This document shows, piece after piece, positions 9,801 through 21,800 of a stretch of DNA of 64,000 nt. The translations under genes and the position numbers were made by a program. The notes under the pieces were generated by a model, which did not search any database, was not told where the DNA came from, and saw nothing but the letters and a program-made list of their open reading frames with translations. Positions within the stretch are counted from its first letter, which is position 1, and the number at the start of each line of letters is the position of its first letter. Source of the stretch: Flavobacterium sp. NG2 (lineage in GTDB: Bacteria; Bacteroidota; Bacteroidia; Flavobacteriales; Flavobacteriaceae); NCBI RefSeq assembly GCF_034119845.1, contig NZ_CP139420.1:2978001-3042000 (forward strand), written 5' to 3'.

Positions 9801-12800
9801 TGGGGTGGGTGTGGTTGGTGGGGTGGTTGGGTGTGGGTTGGTTGTGGTGGGGGTGGGTTGGTGGGGGTTGGGTGGGGTGGGGGTGTGTGGTGGGTGGGGT
9901 GTGGGGTGTGTTGGTGGGTGTGGTTGGGGTGTGGTTTGTGGGTTGTTGGTTGGGTGGGTGTGTGGGTGGGGGGTGTGGTGTTGTGGGTGGGGTGGTTGGT
10001 GTGTTGTGGGGTTGGGTGGTGGGTTGGGTGGGTTGTGGTGGTTGGGTGTTGTTGGTGGGGGGTTGGTGGTGGGTTGGTGGGGTGGTTGGGTGGTGTTGGG
10101 GTTGTGGTGGGTGGGGGGTGGTTGGGGGTTTGTTGTGGGGTGGGTTGTGGGGTGGGTGTTGTGTGTTGTGGTGGTGGGTGTTGGGGGTGTGGGTTGGGTT
10201 TGTGGTGTGGGTGTGGTGGGTGTGGTGTTGGGTGTTGGTGGGGTGTTGTGGTGGTTGTGGTGTTGGGGTGGGGGTGGTTGGGGGTGTGGGTGGGGTTGTG
10301 GTGGGGGTGTGGGTGGGTTGTGGTGGGGTTGTGTTGGGTGGTTGTGGGGTGTGGGGTTGGGTGGTGTGTGGTGGGTGGTTGTGGTTGGGTGGGGTGGTGT
10401 TGGTTGGTGGGGTGTGGGTGGTTGGGGGTGTGGGTTGTTGTGTTTGGGTGGGTGGGGTTGGTGTGGGGGTGTGGGGTGGTGTGGTGTGGGGGTGGGTGTT
10501 GGTGTGGTGTGGGGGTGGTGTGGTGGGGTGTTGGTGTTGTGGGTGGTGGTGGTGGGGTGGGGGTGGGGTGGTGGGTGGGGTTTGGGTGGTGGGGTGGGGT
10601 GTGGGTGGTGGGTGTTGGGGGGGGTGTTTGGTGGTGTGGTGGGGGTGGGTGGTGGTGTGTTGTGGTGGGGGTGTTGGGGTGGTGTTGGTGGGTGGGGGGG
10701 TGGTGGGGTTGGGGGGTGTGTGGGTTGTGGGGTTGGTGGGGTGTGGTGTGGGTTGGTTGGTTGGGGGTGGGGTGGTGGTGGGGGTGTGTGGGTGTGGGGT
10801 GGTGTTGTGGGTGGGGGTGGGTGTGGTGGGGTTGGTGTGGTGGTTGTGGGTGGGGTGGGGTGTTGGGTGGTGGGTGTGTGGTGGGTGGGGTTGGTGGGTT
10901 GTGGGGGTGGGGTGGGGTGGGTGGGTGGTGGTTGGGGTGTTGTGGGGGTGTGGGTGTGGGGTTGGGGTTGTGGTGGTTGGGTGGGGGTGGTGGGGGTGTG
11001 GGGGTGGGGTGGGTGTGGGGGGGTGGGGGTGGTGGTGGGGGTTGTGGGGGGGGGTGTTGGGTGTGGGTGGGGGTTGGGTGGTGGGTGGGTGGGGGTGTGG
11101 GTTGGGGTGTGTGGGGGGGTGTGGTTGTGGGTGTGGGGTGGGGGGTTGGGGTGTGGTGGTGGGTGTGGGGTGTGGTTGTGGTGTGGGTGTGTGGGTTGTG
11201 GGTTGTGTGGTGGTGTTGGGGTGTGGGTGGGTGGTGTTTGGGTGGTGGGGTGGTGTTGGGGTGTTGGGGTTGTGTTGGTGGGGTTGTGGTGGGGGGGTGT
11301 GGTGGGTGTTGGTGGGTGGGGTGTGGTGGGTGTGGTTGGGGGGGTGGTGTGGGGGGTGGGTGTGGTGGGGGGTGTGGGTGGTTGGTGGTGGGGTGGTGGG
11401 GGTGTGGGGTGGGTTGTGGTGGGGTGGTGGGGGTGTGGGTGTGGGGTGTTGGGTGGGGGTGGGTTGGTGGGGTTGTGGTGGGGGGGGTTGTGGGTGGTGG
11501 GGGTGGTTGTGGGGTTGGGGGGTGTTGGGTGTGGGTGGGGTGTTGTGGGTGGGGTGTTGGGGTGGTTGGGGGGGTGGTGGGTGTTGGTGGTGGGGGTGGG
11601 TGGGGTGGGGTTGTGGTGGGGGGTGGGGGGTGGTGGTGTTGGGGGTGGGGTGTTGGGGGTGGGTGGGGTGTGGGTGTTGGTGGTGGGTTGGGTGGGGGTG
11701 GGGTGGTGGGTGGGTGTGGGGTTGGTGTGGGTGGGGTGTTGGGGGTGGGTGGGGGGTGGTGGGGGTGGTGTGTGGTGGTGGGGTGGGTGGTGTTTGGTGT
11801 GGTGGGGGTTGTGGGGGTGTGGTGGGGTGGTGTTGGGTGGGGTGGTGGGGTTGGGGGTGGGGTTGTGTGGTTGGTGGGTGGTGTGGGGGTGGTGGGTGGG
11901 TGGGGGGTGGTTGTGGGGTGGGGGTGGTGGGTGTGGTGGTTGGGGGTGGGGGGTTGGGTTGGGGGGGGTGTTGGTGGTGGTGGGTTGGGGTGGTGGGGTG
12001 TGGTGGGGGGTGGGTGTGTGGGTGTGGGGGGGGTGGTGTGGGTGGTGGGGGTTGGGGGTGTTGGTTGGGGTGGGGTGGTGGGGGTGTGGGGTGTGGGGTG
12101 GGGTTGGGGGTGGGTGGGGTGTGGGGGTTGTGGTGGGTGTGGGGGGGGGTTGGGTGTGTGGGGGTGGTGGGGTGGGTGGGGGGTTGGTGGGGTGTGGGGG
12201 GGGTGGTTGTGGTGGGTGGTGTGTGGGTGGGGTGTGGGGGTTGGTGGGGTTGGGGGTGGTGGGTGGGTGGGGGGTTTGGGTTGTGGGGGGTGTGGGGTGG
12301 GTGGTGGGGGTTGGGTTGTGTGGGGGGTGTGGTGGGGTGGGGTTGTGGGGGTGGGTGGGGTGGTGTGGGGGTGGTGGGGTGGGGGTTGGGGTGGTGGGGG
12401 TGGTGGTGGTTGTGTGGGTGGGGGGGGTTGGTGGGGTGTTGGTGGTGGGGGGGGTTGGGTGGGGGTGGGTGGTGGGTTGGGGGTGGGGTGGGGGGGTGGG
12501 GGGTTGGGGTGTGGGTGGGTTGGGGTGTTGGGTGGGGTGGGTGTTGGGGTGGTGTGTGGTGGGTGTGGGGTGGTGGGGGGTGGGGGTGTGTGGGGTGTGG
12601 TGGGGTGGTGTTGGTGTGGGGTGTGGGGGGTGGGTGGTGGGTTGGGTGTGGGGGGTGGTGGGGGTGGTGGTTTGGTGGTTGTGTTGGGTGGTTGTGGGTG
12701 GGGTGGTGTGGGTGGGGTTGTGGTGTGGTGGGTGGGGTGTGGGGGGGTTGTGTGGGGGGGTGGGGGTGTTGGGTGGTGGGGTGTGGGTGGGGGTTGGGGG

Positions 12801-15800
12801 TGGTGGGGTTGGGTGGGTGTGGGTGTGGTGGTTGGTGGGGTGGTGGGTGTGGGTTGGTGGTGGGGTGGTTGTGGGTGGGGTTGTGGGGTGGGTGTGGGGG
12901 TGGGTTGGTGTGTTGGGGTGGTGGGGTGGTGGGGTGGGGGGTTGGGGTGGGTGGGGTTGGGTGTGTTGGGTGTTGGTGGGTGGTGGTGTTGTTGTGGGGT
13001 GGTGGGGGGGGGTGGGTTGTGGGTGGGTTGGTGGGGGGGTGGGGTTGGGTGGTGGGGGGTGTTGTGTGGTGTGTGGGTGGGGTGGTGGTGGGTGTTGGTG
13101 GGGTGGGGGTGTGGTGGTTGTGGGGTGGGGGGTGGTGTTGGGGTGTGGTGGGTGGGGGTGTTGGTGGGGGGTGTGGGTTGTTGGTGGGGTTGGGGTGTGG
13201 GGGGTGGGTGGGGGTGGGGTGGGGGGGTGGTGGGGTTGTGGGGGGGTGTGGTTGGTTTGGTGTGGGGGTGTGGGTGGGGTTGGTGGGGTGGGGTGGTGTG
13301 GTGGGGGTGTGGTGGGTGTGTGGGTGTGGGGGGGTTGTTGGTGGTGTGGGGGGGTGGTGGGGGTGTGGGTGGGTGGTTGTGTGGGGTGGTGTTGGGGGTG
13401 GGTGTGTGGGTGGGTGTGGGGGTTGGTGGGGGTTGGTGTGGTGGGGGTGGGTGGGGTGTTGGGGGGTGTGGTGGTTGGTGGGGTGGTGGGTTGGGTGGGG
13501 TGTGGGGTGGGGTTGTGGGTGGGGTGGTTGGTGGGGTGGGGTGGTGGGGTGGGTTGGTGTGTGTTGGGGGGTGTGGGGTGGTTGTGGTGTGTGGTGGGGT
13601 GTTGGTGGGGTGGGTTGGGGTTTGGGGTGGTGGGGGGTTGGTGGGTGTGGGGGTGGGTTGGGTTGTGGGGTGGTGGGGGTGGTGGGTTGTGGGTGGGGGT
13701 GTGGTTGGGGGGTTGGTGGGGGTGTGGTGGGGGTGTGGTTGGGGGTGTGGTTGGTGGTGGGGTGGGGTTGGTTGTTGGGGGTGGTTGGTGGGTGGTGGGG
13801 GTGGGTGGGTGTGGGGGGTGGGTTGGGTGTGGTGGGTTGTGGGTGGGGGTGGTGGTGTTGGGTGGTTGGTGGGGGGGGGTGTGTTGGTGGTGGGGTGTTG
13901 GTGGGGTGGGTGTTGGTGTGGGTGGTGGGGGTGGGTGTTGTGGGGTGTGGGGTGTTGGTTGTGGGGTGGGGGGGTGGTTGGGTGGGTGTGGGGGTGGGTT
14001 GGGGTTTGGTGGGGGTGTGGGTGGTGGGTGGGGTGTGGGTGGGGGGGTGTTGTGGGGTGTTGGGTGGTGGGGTGGTGGGGTTGTGTTGTTGTTGTGGTGG
14101 GGTGGGGGTGGTTGGGTGTGGGGTGTTGGGGGTGGGGTTGTGGGTTGGGGGGTGGGTGGTGGTTGGGGTGGGGTGGGGGTGGTGGTGTGGGGGGTGGGTG
14201 TGTGGTGGTGGTTGGGGTGGGGGTTGGGTGGTGTGGTGGTGGGTGTGTGGGGGTGGTTTGGTGGGGTGTTGGGTGGTGGGGGGTGTGGGTGTTGGGGGTG
14301 GTGGTGTGGTTGGGTGGGTTGTGGGGTGGTGTGGTGTTGGGTGGGGTGGTGTGTTGGTGTGTTGTGGGGGTGGTGGTGGGTTGGGGGTGGGGGTGGGGTG
14401 TGGTTGTGTGGGTTGGTGGGGTGGTGGTGTTGGTGGTGGGGTTGTGTGGGTGGGGGTGGGTGTTGGGTTTGGTGTTGGGGGGGTGTGGTTGTGGGGGTGT
14501 TGGGGTGTTGTGGTGTGGGTGGGGTGGGGTGGGGTGGGGTGTTGTGGGTGGGGTGTGGGGGTTGGGTGGTTGGGGGTGTGGTTGTGGGGGGTTTGGTGGT
14601 GGTGTGGGGTGTGTGGGTTGGGGGTGGTGGGGGTTGGTGTGGTTGGGGGTGGGTTGTGTGGTTGGGTGGGTGGGGTGGGGGGTTGGGGTTGTGGGGTTGT
14701 GGTGTGGTGTTGGTGGGGGGTGGGTGTTGGGGTGTGGGGGTGGGGTTGGGGTGTGGTTGTGGTGGGTTGGTGGGGGTGGTGTTGTGGTTGGTGTGGGTGG
14801 TGTTGTGGGTTGTGGGTGGTGGGGGTGGTGGGTGTGTTGGTTGTGGGTGGGGGTTGTGGTGGGTGGGGTGGTGTTGTGGGTGGTGTTGTGGTTGGGTGGT
14901 TGTGGTGGGTTGGGGGGTGGTTGTGGGGGTGTTGGGGGTGGTGGGTGTTGGTGGGGTGTGGTGGGGTGTGTGGGTGGGTGTTGGTGGTGGGGTGGTTTGT
15001 GGTGGGTGTGGGTGGGGTGGGGGGTGTGGGTGTTGTGGGGGGTGGGGTGTTGGGTGGTGGGGGGGTGGGGTGGTGGGTGTTGTGGTGGTGGGTGTGGGTG
15101 TTGTGTGGTGGTGTTGGTGTGGGTGGTGTGTTGGGGTGGGTGGGTGGTTGGGTGGGTGGGTTGGGGGGTGTGGTGTGGTGGGTGGTGGGTTGGTGGGGTG
15201 TTGGGTGGTGGTGTGGGGTGTGTTGGTGGTGTTGGGTGGGGGTTGGGGGGTTGGGTGTGGTGGGTTGGTGTGGGGGGGTTGGGGTTGGGTGGTGTTGGTG
15301 GTGGGTGGTGGGGGTTGGTTGGGTGGGTGTGTGGGGTGGGTGTTGTGGTGGGTGTGGGTGGGGTGGGGGTGGGGTGGTTGGGTGTTGGGGGTGTGGTGGT
15401 TTGGTGGTGGGTGTTGGGGTGGTTTTGTGGTTGGGTTGGGGGGGTGTGGGGTGGGGGGGTGGGTTGGTGGTTTGTGGGGTGGGGTGTGGTGGGGGGTTGT
15501 TGGGTTTGTGGTGGGGTGTTGTGGGTGGTGGGTGTGGTTGTGGGGGGTGTGGGTGGTGGGGGTGGTGGGTTGTGGGTGTTGGGTGGTGGGGTGGGGGTGG
15601 GTTGTGGTGTTGGGTGGTGGGTGGGGTTGGTTGTGTGGGGTTGGGTGTGGGTGGGGGTGGTGGGTGTTGTGGTTGGGGGTGGGGTGTGGTTGGTGGGTTT
15701 GTGGTGGGGTTGTGGTGTGGGTGTTGGTGTGGTGTGGGGTTGGGGGGTGGTTTGGTGGTGTGGTGTGGGTGGGTGGTGGGTGTGGTGGGGGTTGGGGTGG

Positions 15801-18800
15801 TGGGGTTGGGTGTGGTTGTGGGTGGGTTGGTGGGGGGTGGGTGTGGGGGGTGTGGGTGTGTGGGTTTGGGTGGGGGTTGGTGGTGTGGGTGTTGGGGTGT
15901 GGGGGGGGGGTGTTGGGTGGTGGTGGGTTGGGGGGTGGGTTGTGTGGGGTGGGGGGGGTGTGGGGTTGGTGTTGGGTGGTGTGGTGGTGGGTGTTGGGGG
16001 GTGGGGTTGTGTGGTTGGGTGGGGGGGTGTGGGGGGTGGTGTGGGGGTGGGTGTTGGTGGGGGTGGGTGGGTGGTTGTGGGGTTGGTGTTGGTGGGGTGT
16101 GGTGGTGTGGTGGGGGGTTTGGTGGTTGGTGGGGTGTTGGGTGGTGGGTGGGTGGTGTGGGTGGGTGTGGGGGGGGTGGTTTGGTGTGGGGTGGGTGGGG
16201 GTGGTTGTGGGTGTGGGGGTGGGGTGGTGGTGGGGGTGTGTGGTTGGGTGGGGTGTGGGTTGGGTGGGGTGGTGTTGGTGGGGGGGTTGGGTGGTTGTTG
16301 GGGTGGTGGGGGGTGTGGTGGTTGGGTGGGTGGTGGGGGTTGTTGGGTGGTGTGGGGTGGGGGTGGGTGGGGTGGTTGGGGGGTGGTTGTGGTGGGTGGG
16401 TTGTTGGGGTGGTGGGGGTGGGGTGTTGGTTGGGGGGTGGTGGTGTGGGGTGTTGGTGGGGGTGGTGGGGTGTTGTGGGTTGGGTGTGGGGTGTTGGGTG
16501 GTGTGGGGTGGGGGTGGTGTGGTGGGTGTTGGGGGTGTTGGGTGTGTGGGGGTGGGGTGGGTGTGGTGGGTGGGGGGTGGGTGTGGGTTGGTGGGGGGTG
16601 TTGGTGGGGGTGTGGTGGGGGTTGGGTGGTGGTGGGGGGGTGGTGTTGGTTGTGGTTGGTGGGTGGGGTGGTGGGGTGTGGGGTTGTTGTGGGTGTGGTT
16701 GTGGGGGTGGGTGGGTGGGGTGGTTGGGTGGTTGGGTGGGTGGGGGTGGTGTGGGGTGGGTGGGTGTTGGGGTGGTGGGGTGGTTGTGGTGTTGTGTGGG
16801 GGGGTGGTTGGGTGGGTTGGTTGTGGGTGGGGTGTGGTGGGGTGGGGTGTGGGTGGTGGTTTGGGTGGGGGGGGTGGTGTGGGTGTGGGTGGGGGGGTGG
16901 TTGGGGTTGGGGGGGTGGGGGTGTGGGGGGTTGGTGGTGGTGGGGGTGGTGGGGTGGGTGTTGTGGGGTGGTGTGGGGGTGGTTGGGGTTGGTGTGGGTG
17001 GTGGGTTTGGGGTGGGTGTGGGGGGGTTGGTGGTGGGGGGTGGGTGGGTTGTGGGGTGGTGGTGGGGTGGGTTGGGGGGGTGGGTGGTGGTTGGTGGGGT
17101 GGGTGGTGTTGGGTGGGGTGGGTGGTGTGGGGTGGGTGGGGGTGTGGTGGGTGGGGTGGTGGGGGGTGTGGGTTGGGTGGTGGTGGGGGGGGTGTGGGGT
17201 GGTTGGTGTGGGGGGGTTGGTTGGGTGTGGGTGTGGGGTTGGGGGGGTGGGTGTGTGGTTGGGTGGTGTGGGGGTGGGGTGTGGGTGGGTGTGGGTTGGG
17301 TGTGGTGGGTGGGGTGGGGTGTGTTGGGGTTGGTGGGGGGTGGGGGTGGTGGGGTGTGGGGTGTTGGTGGGGGGTGGGGGTGTGGTGGTTGTTGGTGGTT
17401 GTGGGTGGTGGTTGTGGGTGTGGGGGGGTGGTGGGTTGTGTGGGGGTGTGGGGTTGGGTGTGGTTGGGGGGTGGGGTTGGTGTGGTGGGGTGTTTGGTGG
17501 TGGGGTGGTGTGTGGGGGGGTGTGGGGTGGGTGGGGTGGTGGGTGTGGGGGGTTGTGGGTGGTGTTGGTGGGGGTGTGGGGGGGTGGTGTGGGTGGGGGG
17601 TGGTTGGTGGGGTGTGGGGGGGTGTTGGGTGGTGGGGTGGGTGTGTGGGGGGTGTGGTTGGTGGGTGGGTGTTGGTGGGGTGGTGGTGTGGGTGGTGGGG
17701 TGGGGGTGTTGGGGTGGGGTTGGTGTGGTGGGGGGTGGGGGTGGGTTGGTGGGTGGGTTGGGGTGGGGGGGTGGTGGGTGTTGGTGGGGTGGGTGTGGGG
17801 GTGGGGGGTTGGTGGGGGGTGGGTGGTTGGGGGTGGGGTGGGGGGTGTGGGTGGGGTGGTGTTGGTGGGTGGGGTTGGTGGGTGTGGGTGTGGGGTGGTG
17901 TGGGGGTGGGTTGGGGTGTGGGGGTGGTGGGGTTGGTTGGTGGTGGGGTGTGGGTTGGGTGGGGGGTGGGTGTGGGGGTGGGTGGGGTGTGTGGGGTGTT
18001 GGGGGTGGGGTGGTTGGTGGTGGGTGTTGGTTGGTGTGGGGGGTGGTTGGTGGGTGTGGGGTGGTGTTGGGTGGGTGGGGGGTGGGGTTGGTGGGTGTGG
18101 TTGTGGGGTGTTGTGGTGGTGGGTTGGGGTGGGGGTTGGTGGGGGGTGGGGTTGTGGGGGTGTGGTGTGTTGGTGGGTGGGGTTGGTGGGGTGGTTGTGG
18201 GGTGTGGGGTGGGGGGGGGTGGTGGGGGTGGTGTGGGGTGGGGGGTGTTGGGTGGGGTGTGGGTGGTGGGGGTTGGTGGTGGGGTGGTTGGTGGTGGTGT
18301 GGTGTGGGGGTGGGGGTGGTGGTGGGTGGGGGTGGGTGGTGGGTGGGGTGGTGTGGGTTGGGGGGTGTGGGGTGGTGGGTGGGTTGGTGTGGGTTGGGGG
18401 GGGTGGGTGGTGGGGTTGGGGGTGGTGGGGTGGTGGGGTGTGGTGGGTGGGGTGGGTGTGGGGTGGGTGGGGTGGTGGTGGGGGGTGTGGGGGTGTGGTG
18501 GGTTGTGGGGGTGTGGGTGGTGGGTGGTTGGGGTGTGTGGGTGGGTTGTGGGGGTGGTGGTGGGGGTGGGGGTGTGGTTGGTGGGTGTGTTGGTGGTGGT
18601 GGGGTGTGGGGGTGGGTGGTGTGGTTTGTGGGGTGGGGGTGGGGTGTGTGGTTGGGTGGGGGGTGTGGTGTTGGTGGGGTGTGGTGTGGGGGGTGTGGGT
18701 GGTGGGGTGGGGTGGGGTGGTTGGGGGTGTGGGGGGGTGTGGTGGGGGTGTGGGTGGTGTTGGGGGTGGGTGGGGGTGGTGTGGGGGTGTGGGGGTGGGT

Positions 18801-21800
18801 GTTGGGGGTGTGGGTGGGTGTGGGGTTGGTTGGGGTGGTGGGTGGGGGGGTTGGGTGGGGTGGGGTGGGGGGTGGGGGTGGTGGGGGTGGTGTTGGGTGG
18901 GGTGGGTGGGGTGTGGGTGGGGGTTGGTGGGGTGGGGGTGTGGGGGGGTGGTGTGGGGTGGTTGTGGGGGGTGGGTGGTTGTGGGTGGTGGGGGTGGGGT
19001 GGGGGTGTTGTGGGGTTGGTGGTGGGGGGTGTGGGGTTGGTGTGGGTTGGGGGTGGGTGTGGGGTGGTGTGGTGGTTGGTGGGGGTGGGGGGTGGTGTTG
19101 TGGGGTGGGTTGTGGTGTGGGGGGTTGGTGGGTGGTGTGGGTGGGGTGTGGGTGGGTGGGGTGGGTGGGTGGGGGGTGGTGGTGTTGGGGTGGTGGGGTG
19201 GGTTTGTGGGTGTGGGGGGTGGGGGGGTGGGTTGGGTTGTTGGGTGGGGTGTGGTTGTGGGGTGGGGTGTGTGGGTGGTGTTGGGGTGGGTGTTGGGGGT
19301 GTGGGGGGGTGGGGTGGGTTGGGTGGGTGGGTGGGTGTGGGGGGTGGTGGGTGGTGGGGGTGGGGGTGGTGGGTGTGGTGGGTGTTGGTGTGGTGGGGGT
19401 GTGTGGGGTGGGTTGGGGTGTGGGTGGGTGTGGGGTTGGTGGGTGGGTGTGGTGTGGGTGGTGGGGGGGTGTGGTGGGGGGGGGTGTGGGTGGGGGTGGG
19501 TGGTGTGGGTGGGGTGTGGGTGGGGGGGTGGGTGTGGGGGTGTTGGTGGGGGTGGTGGTGGTGGTGGGGGTGGGGTGGGTGGGGGGGGGTGTGGTGTGGG
19601 GGGGTTGTGGTGGGTGGTTGTGGTGGGGGTGGGGGTTGGGGTGGGTGGGGTGTGGTGGGGGGGGGTGGGGTGGTTGGTGTTGGTGGTGGGGGTGGTTGTG
19701 GGGTGGTGGTGGGTGGGGGGTTGGTGGGTGGGGTGTTGGGGTGGGTGGTGGGGTTGGGGGGGTGTGGGGGTGTGGGTGGTTGGGTTGTGGTGGGGTGGGG
19801 GGGTGTGGGGTGGTGGGTTGGTGTGGTGGGGTGGGTGGGGTTGTGGGGTGGGGTGTGGGGGGGTGGGGTTGTGGTGGGGTGTTGTGGGTGGGGGTTGTGG
19901 GTGGTGGGTGTGGGGGTGGGGTGTGGTTGTGTGGGGGTTGGTGTGGGTGTTGGTGGGGGGTGTGGTGGGGTGGGTGTGGGTGGGGTGGGGTGGTGTGGGG
20001 GTGTGGGTGTGGGTGGGGGTGGTGGGGGGTGTTGGTGGTGGGTGGGGGTGGGGGGTGGTGGGGTGGTGGGTGTTGGTGGGGTGTTGGTGGTGTGGGTGTG
20101 GGGGGGGGGGGTGGTGTGGGGGTGGTGGGTGGGGGGGTGGGTGGTGGTGTTGGTGTGGGGGTTGTGTGGGGGGTGGGGGTGGGTTGGGTGGGGTGGGTGG
20201 GGTGTTGTGGGGGTGGGGGGTGGGTGGTGGGGTGGGTGGGTTGGGTGGTGGGGGGGGGTGTGGTGGTTGTGGGGGTGGTGGGGTTGGTGGGTGGTGGGGT
20301 GGGGGTGGTGGTGGGTTGTGGGGGTGGGGTGGGGTTGGTGGGTGGGGGGGTGTGGGTGTGGTGGGTTGGGGGTGGGGGTGGGTTGGTTGTGGGTGGGTGG
20401 GGGTGTTGGGGTGTGGTGGGTGGTGGGGTGTGGGGGTGGGTTGGGGGTGGGTGTGGGTTGGGGTGGGGGGTTGGGGGGGGGTGTGGGGTGGGGGGGTGGG
20501 GGTGGGGTGGGGGGTGTGGGTTGGTGGGGTGGGTGGGGGGGTGGTTGGGTGTGGTGGGGGGGTGTGGTTGGGTGGTGTGGGGTGGGGGTTGGGTGTGGGG
20601 TGGGTGGGGTTGTGGGGTGTGGGGTGTGGTTGTGGTGGTTGGGTGGTGGGGTGTTGGTGGTTGGGGTGGTGTGGGGGGGTGTGTTGGTTGGGTTTGGTGG
20701 TGGGGGTTGTGGGGTGGTTGGGTGGTGGTGGGGGGTGTGGGGTGGGGTGGGGTGTGGGTGGTGGGGGTTGTGGGGTGGTGGGTGGTTGGGTGGGGTGTTG
20801 GGTGTGGTGGGGTGTGGGGGGTGGTGGGTGGTTGTGGGTGGGGGGTGGGTGGGTGTGGTTGGGTGTGGGGGGTGTGGGTGGGGGGGTGTGGGGGTTGTGG
20901 TTGTGGGGTGGGTGGTTGGGGGTGGTTGGGGGTTGTGGGTGGGGTGGGGGTGGGGGTGGTGGTGGGGGGGTTGGTGTGGTGGGTGGGGTGGGGGGGTGGG
21001 TGGGGGTTGTGGTGGGGGTTGGGTGTGGTGTGGGGGTGTGGGGGGTTGGTGTGGGGTGTGGGTGGTGGGTGGGTTGTGGGGGTGGGGTGGGGTGTTGGGG
21101 TGGGTGGGGGGGTGTGGGTGGGGTGTTGTGGTTGGGTGGGGGTGTGGGGTGGGGGGTGGTGGGGGTGGTGTGGGGGGTGTGGTGTGGGTGGGGTGTGGGG
21201 TTGGGGGTGTGGGGGGGTGGTGGTGTGGGGTGGGTTGTGGTTGTGGGGGTGGGGTGGGGGGGTGTGGGTGTTGGTGGGGTGTTGGGGGGTTGGGTGGTGT
21301 GGTGGGTGGGGGGGTGGTGGGGTGGGTGGTTGGGGGGTGGGTGGGTGGGGGTGGTGGTGTGGGTGGTGGGTGGGGTGTTGGGGTTGGGGGGGTGGGTGTT
21401 GTGGTGGGTGGGTGGTTGGGGTGTGGGGTGGGTTGGTGGGGTGGTGTTGGTGTGGGGTGGGGGTTGGGTGGGTGTGGTGGGTGGGTGGTGGGGTGGTGGG
21501 GGGGTTGGGTGTGTGGGGGGGTTGGGTGGTGGGTGGGGGGTGGTGGGTGGGTGTGTGTGGGTGGTTGGTGTGGGGGGTGTGGGGTGGTTGGGTGGTGGGG
21601 GGGGGGTGGTGGGTGGGGGGTTGGGTGTGGGGGTGGTGGGTGGGGTGGGGGGTGGTGGGGTGGGGGTGTGGGGGTGGGTGGTGGGGTTGTTGGGGTGGTG
21701 GGGGTGGGGGTGGTGGTTGGGGGTGGGGTGGTGGGGTGGGTGTTGGTGGTGGTGGGTGTTTGGGGGTGGGTGGGTGGTGGGGTTGGGTGGGGTGTTGGGT